Source: Paludibacteraceae bacterium (lineage in GTDB: Bacteria > Bacteroidota > Bacteroidia > Bacteroidales > Paludibacteraceae). Taken from it: a stretch of DNA of 64,000 nucleotides. Each line of letters begins with the position of its first letter. Position 1 is the stretch's first letter. The position numbers were made by a program, and so were the translations under genes. The notes below the pieces were generated by a model. It had not been told where the DNA came from. It saw only the letters and a list, made by a program, of their open reading frames with translations, and did no database searches. This document shows, piece after piece, positions 1-9,793 of this stretch. The stretch is from NCBI GenBank assembly GCA_017451525.1, contig JAFTOD010000005.1, positions 372,001-436,000 on the forward strand, written 5' to 3'.

Positions 1-98
1 TTCTTCACTGAGAGGCTTACATCGTCTAAGGCAAATTTTCCATCTGCGAATTGTTTGGAAACGTGATTTACCTCAATGATATAATCCGATTTCTGCAT
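1..98 (-). CDS. ABC transporter ATP-binding protein, N-terminal fragment
   Basis: The reverse strand from 98 down to the window edge reads MQKSDYIIEVNHVSKQFADG and continues FALDDVSLSVKK. This is the typical first beta-strand region of an ABC ATPase, just before the Walker A loop, which lies outside the window. The family uses ATP hydrolysis at the inner membrane to drive transport. The substrate cannot be read from these 32 codons; the wording resembles PotA-like polyamine importers, but many ABC ATPases begin this way. A Bacteroidetes promoter lies 65 bases upstream, so this is probably the first gene of its operon. Confidence 0.7.
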   Translation of the reverse strand, partial: MQKSDYIIEVNHVSKQFADGKFALDDVSLSVK

Positions 99-162
99 TT
101 CTTTTATCTACTATGGTACACTAAATGAATAACGCATAAATTCCTTTTTTGAATTTGGGCTG

Positions 163-193
163 CAAAGGTACAAAAAAAAATGCACATACACAA
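163..193 (-). promoter_or_regulatory. Bacteroidetes-type promoter of the ABC gene
   Basis: The reverse strand has TACCTTTG at 170-163 and TTG at 193-191, 20 nt apart, matching the Bacteroidetes -7 (TAnnTTTG) and -33 (TTG) elements. An A-rich stretch and an inverted repeat (TGCAC at 181-185, GTGCA at 200-204, flanked by A and T runs) overlap it and could also stop transcription from either side. Confidence 0.65.
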
Positions 194-332
194 GAGTAGG
201 TGCATTTTTTTGTTGTGTCTTGTTTTGCAAGAGGTTGTGTCGGCATTGCGAGGTGGTGCGCCTTTGGCGGGTTGTGTGCGCTGTGCGTAGGTGTAAGGTG
301 TTGATGATGGTTCTCTGTGCTGAGGGATAAAA

Positions 333-358
333 GTAGCGCGGGCTTGATGCCCGCGCTT
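333..358 (-). terminator. Rho-independent terminator of the LRR protein gene
   Basis: A perfect 9-bp stem, AGCGCGGGC at 335-343 and GCCCGCGCT at 349-357 with a 5-nt loop, is followed on the reverse strand by ACTTTTAT. It lies 11 bases past the stop codon of the minus-strand gene at 369-4364. The rest of the gap (194-332) shows only GT-rich low-complexity sequence with small palindromes such as CGCCTTTGGCG. Confidence 0.8.
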
Positions 359-368
359 GAACTCTAAA

Positions 369-3300
369 TTACAACTCTATTCCCATTATGCTATAGGTTT
401 TGCCATTGTGGAGAATGAGGAATTGTCCTTCTCGTATGATTTTCTGGTACGAGGATTGGGAAGTGGAAATGTCCTCTACCGATGTTGGTTCTTGGTTATA
501 GACACAACCGAAGGTTTCGTAGTCGGGGTGGTTGGTGGTGTAGAGGCAACTATCTTCGCGCCAAGCGCAGAGCATGACTGAACTTTCTGTTTCGCTGCTG
601 CTAGCACTTCTGCTTGGGGCAGCGTGAGCGTTGTTTGTTCGTTTGGCTGCGTTATGCACAATGCCATCGATAGAACCGAGACCTGCTAACCAGACTTTTT
701 CTGCGTTTTCGGCAGTCGTGGTTTCTTCTGGGAATACTACCTCCAGGAACATTCTGCAAGCTCCATCTTCAGTGGTGTCTTTATCAACCACCACATGGGT
801 GTAGGTGGTTTCTTGAGGGTAGTTGTTGATACCTGCGAAGATTTCCACAGTGTCGCCTATTTCGGCGGTGAAGTCGTAAAGGACATATTCTACTCCATCG
901 CGGAGGAAGTACACGCGGTTGTCTTCATCTTTGCCGAAATGCAGTGCACCTACTACAGACTTGGTGGTGGCAGTATCTTTGGTAGATTGGCGTGCGAGTT
1001 GGAAATAAGTTTTGTTGTTCACCTGTTGCGAGATGTCTTCTAACGTGTAGCTGAATGTCTCTGCTTGCAAGATAGTGTGGTTGTTATCCATTTGGCGAAG
1101 CACAACTTCTAACTGATTCCATTGTGTAGGGGTTGGTCTGCCACCAATCTGTCCATCTTTGGCATTGTCCTTGCGAGGTCCACGATTGTAGTCGCATAGG
1201 CACTCTGCGCCTAATTCATCCATTTTAACAGGATCCATCTGGTAGAGGAGTTTGTTGTTCTTGCTTACGCAGACAAGGTAAGAACCTAAATAACTCACAG
1301 GAACAGGTAAATGATCCGCAATGTGATGGAAGAATGTTTCGCTCATTGAACCGATACCTTCTACATACACCGTACCATCGCTAAATTTCCAGCGTGTATA
1401 TTCTTTTCCATCCAACAATGTCTCTTTTGATAACTCAGTAACAACCAATGTGTCAATAGGATATGTATAGTCATAATCTGACAGAGGATAGTCCACAATT
1501 CCTACAATTCCTTCGTATTCGAGGAATTCAGGAGTTACCAAATTTAAAGTGGTCAATGTATCTCCTAACTCCAATGTGAAATCATACAACACCAAATCTT
1601 TTTTCTGTATTTCGCTATAAACGAGGATTTTGTCATTCTCCTCTCGTAAGTACCAACTTCCCCATTGAAGGTAAGGTTTGCCATCCATCATTGTTATTTC
1701 TTGGCTTGGACCTGTCAGTCCTGATGCCCATTCATCACCTTCTTCGCCATAATAACCACTACAAATAGTCTGCTGCAAGCCCCAAAGGGTTGGGAAGAGG
1801 TCTTCGGGAGTCTCTGCTTCACATAGGCACGCTGTGCCAAGGCGTTCCATTTCGGCGTCGTCCATTTGGTAGAGGAGTTTGCCATTTTTGCTTACGCAGA
1901 CGAGGTGTGTGCCAATGTGACATGGAACAACGACTTCCTGAATCAATCCGAAGAAATTACCGTTGCGACGACCGCCATACATGCCAATACCCTCTACATA
2001 CTCCATACCATTGTCGAATGTCCATTTTTTGTATTCCTTTCCGTCAAGGAGAGTAACATTAGAAATATCTGTCACTACAAATGTGTCAGCAGGGTATATT
2101 GTTCCATCGAAGTCTATGTTGTAATCTACCACATCTGGATTATATGGCATCCAATCCATAGCATTGCGAGCATTGCGCGCATGGTAATCAATATACAACG
2201 CTGGCAGCGAGTCGCCTACTTCCAACGTGAAGTCATACAACACAAGGTCTTTATTAAGTAGTTGGCTATATATCAATATCTTATTATCTTCTTCGCGTAG
2301 GAGATAATCATTACAAAGGATATAGGGTTTGTTGTTCTCAAAGAATATTTTATCGAATGTTTGTTTTCCAGTATAAACAGCACCTATTTCTGCTTCTCCA
2401 CAGAACTCATCGTAAACCGTTCGTTGCAAGCCAGACAGTATAGGGAATGCACCCTCAATAAAGTCACCTTCGTTATACACACAACCAAGTTGCGTATAAT
2501 CAATCCAGTATGGATCATTAGAATCTGTTTTATAAACACACTCATCATCGCGATATGCGCACAGCATAACGATAGCTACATCTCCAGCAATACCTGGATT
2601 GATACTTGTATAAACTATGCCATTGGTCGAACCCAATCCTTCTATCCATATTTGTTGCTGCTTTTCCTCAAAAGTCCCGACCTCGCCATCTTCGAATATA
2701 ACTATAGCATCTGATGTGATTTGCAATCTGCCATCATCCAACGTGTCTATTTTAGTTATCACATGTGGGTAAGTCTTTTGCTCAACAAAACTATAACTAT
2801 AGAGTTCAATACCTCCAAAAATATCCAATGTATCACCAACTTGTACATCAAAATCATAGAGCAGGTATTCGGTGTTGTCATAATAGAAATACACTTGCTT
2901 GTCTTCTGTAAAGCGCAATTCACCAATGAGATTAGTTGATTCCACATCAGGTCTACTGGATGAGCACATAAGAGGGATATACTCTTGACCATCTCTATTG
3001 ACAGTATTATTACTCAACCAAAATATGCTCGTACACGCCGCTGCCAACGGGTCTTGCGGACCTTGATATCCGTGCGAAAGGATATTCCATTGGTCGCACC
3101 ATTGGGATTTGTAGGAAGTAGTAGGTTCAATAGGCAATATTTGACCAAAGTCTTTCCACTGGGCTGCCGTTTTATATGCTTCTACAGATTCTGCAGGGAC
3201 ATAGAGGGTTGCAAGATGTATATTTCCATCAAACATATAGTCAAACACATCTTCTCCTAAATTTGGTACAACAATAGCATTACAGGTCACAGTTTTTATT

Positions 3301-4364
3301 TTTTCACACCCCCAAAATGCTCGACCTCCAATACTATTAACATTTTCCCCTATCGTTAAGGATGTTGCACTAGCACACCAGCTAAAGACCTCACTCCCAA
3401 TTGTAGTAACTGAATTTGGAATATCAATACTTTTTAAATCTATACAACCAAAATAAGCGCTATCATTAATGGTTTTTACTGAATTAGGTAGGGATAATTC
3501 AGTACGCCCCTTACATCCCATAAATGCAGCTTTCCCTACTGCTGTTATCGTATTAGGTACTATACTATAGCGACAACCAGCTACAAGGGTATTCGTTGCT
3601 GTTTCTATGATAGCATTGCTATTGGGGTCACTATTAAATAAAGGATGACCTTTTTTTACTGACAGTTTTGTCAAAGATGGTATGTAAGAGAATGGATTTA
3701 GACCTAAAATTGTAACGCTTTTGGGTATTTCAATAGATGTAATATTGGTATATGAGAATGCCTGATCTTTAATCTCCACAAGGCCATTGTTCAATTTAAC
3801 ATCCGTTATTTTAGGGCAATCGTAAAATGCAAGTGCTGAAATTGCGGTAACACTTTCAGGAATATTTATAGTTTGCAACGCTCTACACCCCATAAAAGCC
3901 AGAGGACCAATAGTAGTTACCCCGTCACCTAATATGACAGAGGTTAATTTGTCAGAACTTGTGAATGCTGCTGAACCGATATCTGTTACACTATTAGGAA
4001 TCTCAATTGAAGTTAACTCAAAAGATCCGCCAAATGCACTTTCTGCTATATATTTTACCGTCTCAGGGATGGTAAATTCACTTACAGAAGTATATAAAAA
4101 TGCTTCTTTCCCAATCCCAGTTACTTGATATTTCACTCCATTATGTAGAACACTCTTCGGAATGGTTATGGATGTATAGCCTTCATAATTATTACCATTA
4201 TCTGATATATTTTTTGTGACTTCTACAGTATAAGGGTCTACACTACTTGTTATGGTGTAGTTCAGCCCATCTACTTGAAAATCATACGCGAAGGAAGACA
4301 CACTAGCCATGAGGGCGAGGGTGAGAGCAAGGAGTTTGCTGCGAAGGGAGTTTATTGTTTTCAT
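369..4364 (-). CDS. Secreted BspA-type leucine-rich-repeat protein with C-terminal tail
   Basis: This 1331-residue protein begins with a signal peptide (about residues 1-26, ending VSSFA). Residues about 60-400 are BspA/Treponema-type leucine-rich repeats with the recurring pattern IPxSVTxIGxxAF, a fold used by Bacteroidales for surface adhesion. Residues about 415-1300 hold four diverged copies of a roughly 220-residue module marked by LLYDF, a VGDTL-like step and IEGLGS or similar. The last 25 residues (KIIREGQFLILHNGKTYSIM region) match the short tail shared by eight other secreted proteins in this window, so it is probably exported by the same route. A promoter lies 140 bases upstream and a strong terminator follows. 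The ligand is unknown. Confidence 0.85.
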   Translation of the reverse strand: MKTINSLRSKLLALTLALMASVSSFAYDFQVDGLNYTITSSVDPYTVEVTKNISDNGNNYEGYTSITIPKSVLHNGVKYQVTGIGKEAFLYTSVSEFTIPETVKYIAESAFGGSFELTSIEIPNSVTDIGSAAFTSSDKLTSVILGDGVTTIGPLAFMGCRALQTINIPESVTAISALAFYDCPKITDVKLNNGLVEIKDQAFSYTNITSIEIPKSVTILGLNPFSYIPSLTKLSVKKGHPLFNSDPNSNAIIETATNTLVAGCRYSIVPNTITAVGKAAFMGCKGRTELSLPNSVKTINDSAYFGCIDLKSIDIPNSVTTIGSEVFSWCASATSLTIGENVNSIGGRAFWGCEKIKTVTCNAIVVPNLGEDVFDYMFDGNIHLATLYVPAESVEAYKTAAQWKDFGQILPIEPTTSYKSQWCDQWNILSHGYQGPQDPLAAACTSIFWLSNNTVNRDGQEYIPLMCSSSRPDVESTNLIGELRFTEDKQVYFYYDNTEYLLYDFDVQVGDTLDIFGGIELYSYSFVEQKTYPHVITKIDTLDDGRLQITSDAIVIFEDGEVGTFEEKQQQIWIEGLGSTNGIVYTSINPGIAGDVAIVMLCAYRDDECVYKTDSNDPYWIDYTQLGCVYNEGDFIEGAFPILSGLQRTVYDEFCGEAEIGAVYTGKQTFDKIFFENNKPYILCNDYLLREEDNKILIYSQLLNKDLVLYDFTLEVGDSLPALYIDYHARNARNAMDWMPYNPDVVDYNIDFDGTIYPADTFVVTDISNVTLLDGKEYKKWTFDNGMEYVEGIGMYGGRRNGNFFGLIQEVVVPCHIGTHLVCVSKNGKLLYQMDDAEMERLGTACLCEAETPEDLFPTLWGLQQTICSGYYGEEGDEWASGLTGPSQEITMMDGKPYLQWGSWYLREENDKILVYSEIQKKDLVLYDFTLELGDTLTTLNLVTPEFLEYEGIVGIVDYPLSDYDYTYPIDTLVVTELSKETLLDGKEYTRWKFSDGTVYVEGIGSMSETFFHHIADHLPVPVSYLGSYLVCVSKNNKLLYQMDPVKMDELGAECLCDYNRGPRKDNAKDGQIGGRPTPTQWNQLEVVLRQMDNNHTILQAETFSYTLEDISQQVNNKTYFQLARQSTKDTATTKSVVGALHFGKDEDNRVYFLRDGVEYVLYDFTAEIGDTVEIFAGINNYPQETTYTHVVVDKDTTEDGACRMFLEVVFPEETTTAENAEKVWLAGLGSIDGIVHNAAKRTNNAHAAPSRSASSSETESSVMLCAWREDSCLYTTNHPDYETFGCVYNQEPTSVEDISTSQSSYQKIIREGQFLILHNGKTYSIMGIEL

Positions 4365-4416
4365 ATCGCTATTATTTATAGGTTATACATTGGGGTTTCT
4401 TATGGTGTTCCTATAG

Positions 4417-4472
4417 TTATCTATCGTGTATCTAACGTATATCTATCGTATATGTACCGTATATCTACCGTA
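4417..4472. repeat. Imperfect short tandem repeat in a 5' leader
   Basis: The leader of the LRR gene contains about five imperfect copies of an 11-12-nt unit of the form TATCTAyCGTA (TATCTATCGTG, TATCTAACGTA, TATCTATCGTA, TATGTACCGTA, TATCTACCGTA). It lies between the promoter and the start codon, so it would be transcribed as part of the 5' leader. Confidence 0.7.
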
Positions 4473-4503
4473 ATTGACAGCGGAGAGATAGCGGATTTTG
4501 CTG

Positions 4504-4534
4504 CAAAGGTACTGCTTTTCTTGAAACGATGCAA
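4504..4534 (-). promoter_or_regulatory. Bacteroidetes-type promoter of the LRR gene
   Basis: The reverse strand has TACCTTTG at 4511-4504 and TTG at 4534-4532 with a 20-nt spacer. It would give a 5' leader of about 135 nt ahead of the LRR gene. Confidence 0.75.
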
Positions 4535-4611
4535 TAGGTTTGGATGTTTGTACTGCTAGCAAAAAAGTATTGTATTGATTATCTATTGATTATATTAAAA
4601 ATGTACAGTTT

Positions 4612-6024
4612 TTATTTTTCGCTTTGTAGCATCTCATGTAGGAAATGATACAGTTCTCGGGTGGGGATGCCTATCTTCTGTGCGATGCGGCGTTTGAAGG
4701 TGCTGACGCCTGTGGCGGAGTAGTGCATCCAATCTGCCAGTTCCTCCAATGAAGCATTGGGATAAAGGAGCATATACGTACAAAAAACATTTTCACGGTT
4801 GGATAGTTGGTGCGTTTCCAACTCAGATAGCCAGTCGTGGAGTTGGGGAGCTAAGTCCTTCTTTAGTTCGTTGTAGTCGTTCCACTGTTTGCGAGGGCGT
4901 GGATAGGTGGCGCGGATGTCGGATAGTTGGGCAGTAATAGACAAGTCATCTATCTGATGATGTGCCACTTGCAAGCGACGGGCAGCATGTCGGCGGTGCA
5001 GCAGGATAGCGATGATTAGTAGTAAGCAGGCAGCGAGTAGGCATAGGAGCGTAATCCATGCCCAGCGATAAGGATAAGGGTTTGCCAAATGCTCTTTGAG
5101 CAGGGTGAGTGCGCCGTGGTACTTGCCGACTTGTGCGTTAAGCAGGCGGTTGGCATCTTGTCGTGCGTGGGCATAACGGCTCAGCAGTTCAATATCGTTG
5201 TTGGCTTTGGCATCCTGCATGAGGCAGTAGTAGGCATTGACCAGTTCGTTGGGCGTAGCGGAATGCTCCACAATAATCTGTGCGTAAGGCAATGCCGATG
5301 CTTGATCGCCCATGTCAAGATAGACTTGCATGAGTTTCTTATAGGTATAGAGGCGGTCTTCTTCGTATTGCCAGAGGTCTAAGGCGTGGTGGAAGTGGTG
5401 GAGGGCAGAATCATATTGAAGTTGCTCGTAGAAATAGAGGCCTTTGGTCTCGTGGAAGCGCGCGAGGTAGTAGTCGTCTATGTTGTAGGAGGCAGCGATA
5501 CGGAGTATGCTGTCTGCCTCGGCGAAATGGTGAAGGTAGGTGTGGAACTCACTGACATCCAACAGGGTATGCGCGTAGTACCATTCTTTGCCGCTCTCGT
5601 GGAAGGCGCGGTTGGCGCGAAGGAAGAAGATGAGTGCGAGCGTGTCGCTCTCGTTTTGTTTGGCTATGTGCGCCATGCAGGAGTTGATACGCCCGCGATA
5701 GATAGGGTCATCTATCTGCGCGCGGTCGGCAGCGATATAATGCGCTGCAGCTTGGGTGATTTGGTTGTTGAGACTGAGATGGCGCCCCATGTAGTAGTGG
5801 GCTTTGCCGAGTTGGTTGTGTGCAAAGAGTCTGCCGAAAGGGTTGTCGAGCGTGCGGATGGTTTGCTGAAGCGCTGCGGTGTCGTCGTAGAGGGTGTGCA
5901 CGTTTTGGTCTAAGCTATCTGCGATGGCGATCGTGGTTTGCGCTTCTTGGTAGCGGGTGGTGTAGCCACAGGATACCAAAAGCAGGCAGAGGAACAGGTA
6001 TGAGAGATGACGGATTGGTTGCAT
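4612..6024 (-). CDS. Membrane-anchored TPR regulator with C-terminal helix-turn-helix
   Basis: The 470-residue protein starts with a lipoprotein-like signal (CLLLVSCG, cysteine at about residue 19). Residues about 60-320 are tetratricopeptide-like helices. One transmembrane segment (WAWITLLCLLAACLLLIIAI) follows near residue 325, then a short basic stretch, and a C-terminal helix-turn-helix-like domain (about 405-465, LEELADWMHYSATGVSTFKR). This layout is common in Bacteroidales: a periplasmic TPR sensor joined through the membrane to a cytoplasmic LuxR-like DNA-binding domain. Its signal and targets cannot be read from sequence; the neighbouring LRR gene is a possible target. It has its own promoter at 6053-6083. 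Confidence 0.75.
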   Translation of the reverse strand: MQPIRHLSYLFLCLLLVSCGYTTRYQEAQTTIAIADSLDQNVHTLYDDTAALQQTIRTLDNPFGRLFAHNQLGKAHYYMGRHLSLNNQITQAAAHYIAADRAQIDDPIYRGRINSCMAHIAKQNESDTLALIFFLRANRAFHESGKEWYYAHTLLDVSEFHTYLHHFAEADSILRIAASYNIDDYYLARFHETKGLYFYEQLQYDSALHHFHHALDLWQYEEDRLYTYKKLMQVYLDMGDQASALPYAQIIVEHSATPNELVNAYYCLMQDAKANNDIELLSRYAHARQDANRLLNAQVGKYHGALTLLKEHLANPYPYRWAWITLLCLLAACLLLIIAILLHRRHAARRLQVAHHQIDDLSITAQLSDIRATYPRPRKQWNDYNELKKDLAPQLHDWLSELETHQLSNRENVFCTYMLLYPNASLEELADWMHYSATGVSTFKRRIAQKIGIPTRELYHFLHEMLQSEK

Positions 6025-6467
6025 AAAGCGGTGTGTTTGGTGATTTCGTTTGCAAAGGTAGTAAAAATATTGGACGTGGGCAAGAGTGTGGGTGAATTGT
6101 ACATGATTTTGCGAGAAGAATGATTGATTATGTGGTAGTTGTGGGGATTTTGTACAGATGCAGTGTTTGGTGTAAAGTGTAAGGTGTAAGGTGTAAAGGT
6201 GTAGTTAGTAGATCGCTTCGCTGTAGTTGGTAGGTTGCGCTGTTGTTTGACGGGGAAAGTAGAAAAGAAAAAGGGTTTTTCAGTAGCGAAAAATGGGGTG
6301 TTGAAAAGGTATATAAGTGGTTGTTTTTGGCTGATTTATGGCAGAAGGGTAGGGACGAAAAAAAGGCAAAAATAGGGGTGGATTTTGCAAAGTCGAAGTA
6401 GCAAAATGAAAAAAGTAAAGAAAAATGAACGATTTTTGCAGAAAAATGGCATTTTTCCCGTCGAATA
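6025..6467. other. Long spacer with GTGTAAgG tandem repeats
   Basis: This gap between the divergent regulator and rpsL holds no convincing gene. Around 6168-6205 a GTGTAAAG/GTGTAAGG unit repeats about five times, followed at 6206-6245 by small GCTTCGCT and TTGCGCTG palindromic patches of the kind seen throughout the window. The remainder is A-rich and ends in the rpsL promoter. Confidence 0.6.
6053..6083 (-). promoter_or_regulatory. Bacteroidetes-type promoter of the TPR/HTH regulator
   Basis: TACCTTTG on the reverse strand at 6060-6053 and TTG at 6083-6081, 20 nt apart, lie 29 bases upstream of the regulator start codon. Confidence 0.75.
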
Positions 6468-6499
6468 TTTGGTCAAATCAGAAAAAAGTAGTACCTTTG
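6468..6499 (+). promoter_or_regulatory. Promoter of the str ribosomal operon
   Basis: TTTG at 6468-6471 and TACCTTTG at 6492-6499, spaced by exactly 20 nt, form a full-consensus Bacteroidetes promoter. It lies 97 bases before the rpsL start and is the only strong promoter I see ahead of the ribosomal cluster. Confidence 0.85.
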
Positions 6500-6596
6500 C
6501 ATGCTTTTTCGCGGCGCGTGTACGCGAGCATAATGCGAGAGAGTGTGAAAACAACAATTAACAAACAATAATTATTAACCAAAATTAAAAGTTACA

Positions 6597-6977
6597 ATGC
6601 CTACAATTCAACAATTAGTTAGAAAAGGAAGAGCAGAACTTATCGACAAGAGCAAGAGTCCAGCATTGGATAGCTGCCCACAACGTCGTGGCGTATGTGT
6701 ACGCGTTTACACTACAACTCCTAAGAAGCCAAACTCTGCTATGCGTAAAGTAGCACGTGTTCGCTTGACAAACCAAAAGGAGGTGAACGCTTACATCCCA
6801 GGTGAGGGTCACAACTTGCAAGAGCACAGCATCGTTATGGTGCGCGGTGGTCGTGTGAAAGACCTTCCAGGTGTACGTTACCACATCGTTCGTGGTACAT
6901 TGGATACCGCTGGTGTAGCAAACCGCTTGCAACGTCGAAGCAAATATGGCGCAAAGCGTCCTAAAGCTAAGAAGTAA
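6597..6977 (+). CDS. rpsL: 30S ribosomal protein S12
   Basis: S12 (126 residues) lines the decoding centre of the small subunit. The family signature [13 protein letters not shown] is at residues 39-51 and [12 protein letters not shown] at 85-96. Lysines 43 and 88, where changes give streptomycin resistance in other bacteria, are both unchanged, as is Asp89, the usual methylthiolation site. It is the first gene of the str operon rpsL-rpsG-fusA and follows a consensus promoter. Confidence 0.98.
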   Translation: MPTIQQLVRKGRAELIDKSKSPALDSCPQRRGVCVRVYTTTPKKPNSAMRKVARVRLTNQKEVNAYIPGEGHNLQEHSIVMVRGGRVKDLPGVRYHIVRGTLDTAGVANRLQRRSKYGAKRPKAKK

Positions 6978-7185
6978 TTCCTAACAAAAACTAACTAAAA
7001 GTTCCATACGATGGGACAGATTATTAATGGGTTGATCGGTTGAGTAAGTAGATGGAGTAAGGGTGAAAAACTGAAATCTGAAAACTGAAAGGTGAAAACT
7101 TGAAACTGAAGGGTGAAAACTGAAGCCTGAAAACTGAAGAAATCTACTGAAGTTAAGACAATCAACAAAAAACAAAAACAAAACA
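6978..7185. repeat. Spacer with tandem CTGAAA/GGTGAAAA repeats
   Basis: The 208-nt gap between rpsL and rpsG is unusually long for this operon. At about 7062-7145 it carries around eight imperfect copies of units such as AAACTGAA, GGTGAAAA and CCTGAAAACTGAAG. No promoter or terminator is evident, and the downstream genes probably depend on read-through. Confidence 0.6.
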
Positions 7186-7659
7186 ATGAGAAAAGCAAAA
7201 CCAAAAAAACGAGTAATTCTCCCAGATCCAGTATATGGCGAGGTGATGGTGGCAAAATTTGTGAACCACCTTATGCTCGACGGTAAGAAGAATACCGCAT
7301 ACAGCGTATTCTACACCGCTTTGGAGACTGTTGGTAACAAGATGAAGGGTGAGCAAACTCCACTTGAAATCTGGAAACAGGCTCTTAGCAACATCACTCC
7401 TTTGGTAGAGGTTAAGTCAAAACGTATCGGTGGTGCAACATTCCAAGTGCCAACAGAGATTCGTGCTGACCGCAAGGAGTCGATTTCAATGAAGAATATG
7501 ATTCTCTTTGCTCGCAAGCGTGGTGGCCACTCAATGGCTGAGAAGCTCGCAGCTGAGATCATGGATGCATTTAACAACCAAGGTGGTGCCTTCAAACGTA
7601 AAGAGGATATGCACCGCATGGCAGAGGCTAACCGTGCATTTGCACACTTCCGTTTTTAA
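7186..7659 (+). CDS. rpsG: 30S ribosomal protein S7
   Basis: S7 (157 residues) starts assembly of the 3' domain of 16S rRNA and sits at the exit site near the mRNA path. The sequence matches the family from end to end, with the opening [11 protein letters not shown]-like segment (residues 8-18), the [18 protein letters not shown] region near residues 82-99, and the usual bacterial length of about 156. It lies between rpsL and fusA as expected. Confidence 0.98.
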   Translation: MRKAKPKKRVILPDPVYGEVMVAKFVNHLMLDGKKNTAYSVFYTALETVGNKMKGEQTPLEIWKQALSNITPLVEVKSKRIGGATFQVPTEIRADRKESISMKNMILFARKRGGHSMAEKLAAEIMDAFNNQGGAFKRKEDMHRMAEANRAFAHFRF

Positions 7660-7678
7660 TCGCTAATTAGACAAGAAG

Positions 7679-9793
7679 ATGGCTAAACACGATTTGAAAT
7701 TAAACAGAAATATCGGTATCATGGCTCACATTGATGCTGGTAAGACTACTACCTCTGAGCGTATTTTGTTCTACACTGGTTTGACTCACAAGATTGGTGA
7801 GGTGCACGATGGTGCTGCAACTATGGACTGGATGGAGCAAGAGCAAGAGCGTGGTATTACAATTACCTCTGCTGCTACCACTACCTTTTGGAATTACAAG
7901 GGTGACAAATACAAAATCAACTTGATTGACACCCCGGGCCACGTGGACTTTACTGTAGAGGTAGAGCGTTCACTCCGTATCTTGGATGGTGCTGTGGCTG
8001 CGTTCTGTGCAGTAGGTGGTGTGCAACCACAATCAGAGACTGTATGGCGTCAAGCTGACAAATACAATGTACCTCGTATTTGCTACGTAAACAAGATGGA
8101 CCGTAGTGGTGCAAACTTCTTCGACGTAGTAACTCAAATCAAAGAGGTGCTTGGTGCAAACCCATGTCCAATCCAAATTCCTATCGGTGCTGAGGAGACA
8201 TTCAAGGGCGTTGTTGACCTTGTGACTATGAAGGCATGCATCTGGAATGATGAGACTATGGGTTCTGACTACAGCGTTGAGGAGATTCCTGCAAACCTCG
8301 TAGCAGAGGCAGAGGAGTGGCGCGACAAAATGTTGGAGACTATCTCTGAGTTTGATGATGCGTTGATGGAGAAATACTTTGATGATCCTTCAACCATTAC
8401 CGAGGACGAGATTCGTGCTGCAATCCGCAAAGGTTGCTTGAGCATGCAAATGTTCCCAATGGTTTGTGGTTCTTCATTTAAGAACAAAGGTGTGCAAACT
8501 ATGTTGGACGCAGTTTGTGCATACTTGCCAAGTCCAATGGATACCCCTATTATAGACGGTACGGACCCACGCACGGGTGACGCGATCACGCGCGAGCCAA
8601 AAGAGGATGATGCTCTTTGTGCTTTGGCATTTAAGATTGCTACAGACCCATATGTAGGTCGTTTGTGCTTCTTCCGCGTGTATAGCGGTAAGTTGGATGC
8701 AGGTTCATATGTATTCAACCCACGTTCTGGTAAGCGCGAGCGTATCTCTCGTATCTTCCAAATGCACTCTAACCACCAAAACCCAGTAGAGACAATCGCA
8801 GCTGGTGATATTGGTGCAGGTGTAGGTTTTAAAGATATTCGTACAGGTGACACATTGTGCTCTGAGGACAAGCCAATCGTATTGGAGTCTATCGAGTTCC
8901 CAGCACCTGTGATTGGTATCTCAGTAGAGCCAAAGAGTCAAGCTGACCTTGACAAACTCGGCGTAGGTTTGGCAAAATTGGCTGAGGAGGATCCTACCTT
9001 TACTGTTAAGACTGACGAGCAAACAGGTCAAACTGTGATCTCTGGTATGGGTGAGCTTCACCTTGAGATTATTATCGACCGCTTGAAACGTGAGTTTAAG
9101 GTAGAGTGTAACCAAGGTCGTCCTCAAGTAGCATACCGCGAGGCAATCTCTGCTCCAGTAGAGTTGCGTGAGACCTACAAGAAGCAATCAGGTGGTCGTG
9201 GTAAATACGCTGACATTATCGTTCGCGTTGAGCCAGCAGACGAGGGCTTCGAAGGTGGCTTGCAATTTGTTGACGTGGTTAAGGGTGGTAACGTGCCAAA
9301 AGAGTATATCCCAGCAGTAGAGAAAGGTTTTACAACCGCTATGAAGACTGGTATCTTGGCTGGTTATCCATTGGATACCTTGAAGGTTACTTTGGTGGAC
9401 GGTAGCTTCCACCCAGTTGACTCTGACCAACTTTCATTTGATATCTGCGCACAAATGGCGTTCAAGAGCGCTTGCGCTAAGGCGAAACCAGTATTGATGG
9501 AGCCAATCATGAAGGTGGAGGTTGTAACTCCAGAGGAGAGCATGGGTGATGTTATCGGCGACTTGAACAAACGTCGTGGTCAAGTAGAGGGTATGGATAC
9601 CGCTCGTACTGGTGCGCGTATTATCAAGGCTAAGGTACCATTGAGCGAGATGTTCGGTTATGTAACCGCATTGCGTACTATCACTTCTGGTCGTGCAACC
9701 AGCAGCATGGAGTTCTCTCACTATGATGCAGTATCTAGCACTATCGCTAAGACAGTTTTGACTGAGTGCGGTGGTCGTGTAGATCTTGTATAA
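7679..9793 (+). CDS. fusA: Elongation factor G
   Basis: EF-G (704 residues) is the GTPase that moves tRNAs and mRNA through the ribosome after each peptide bond. GTP-binding motifs are complete: AHIDAGKT (16-23), DTPGH (84-88) and NKMD (138-141). Domains II to V follow at the usual length, with the C-terminal [17 protein letters not shown] segment typical of domain V. It closes the str operon, 19 bases after rpsG. A 10-bp hairpin follows within 20 bases of the stop codon. Confidence 0.98.
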   Translation: MAKHDLKLNRNIGIMAHIDAGKTTTSERILFYTGLTHKIGEVHDGAATMDWMEQEQERGITITSAATTTFWNYKGDKYKINLIDTPGHVDFTVEVERSLRILDGAVAAFCAVGGVQPQSETVWRQADKYNVPRICYVNKMDRSGANFFDVVTQIKEVLGANPCPIQIPIGAEETFKGVVDLVTMKACIWNDETMGSDYSVEEIPANLVAEAEEWRDKMLETISEFDDALMEKYFDDPSTITEDEIRAAIRKGCLSMQMFPMVCGSSFKNKGVQTMLDAVCAYLPSPMDTPIIDGTDPRTGDAITREPKEDDALCALAFKIATDPYVGRLCFFRVYSGKLDAGSYVFNPRSGKRERISRIFQMHSNHQNPVETIAAGDIGAGVGFKDIRTGDTLCSEDKPIVLESIEFPAPVIGISVEPKSQADLDKLGVGLAKLAEEDPTFTVKTDEQTGQTVISGMGELHLEIIIDRLKREFKVECNQGRPQVAYREAISAPVELRETYKKQSGGRGKYADIIVRVEPADEGFEGGLQFVDVVKGGNVPKEYIPAVEKGFTTAMKTGILAGYPLDTLKVTLVDGSFHPVDSDQLSFDICAQMAFKSACAKAKPVLMEPIMKVEVVTPEESMGDVIGDLNKRRGQVEGMDTARTGARIIKAKVPLSEMFGYVTALRTITSGRATSSMEFSHYDAVSSTIAKTVLTECGGRVDLV

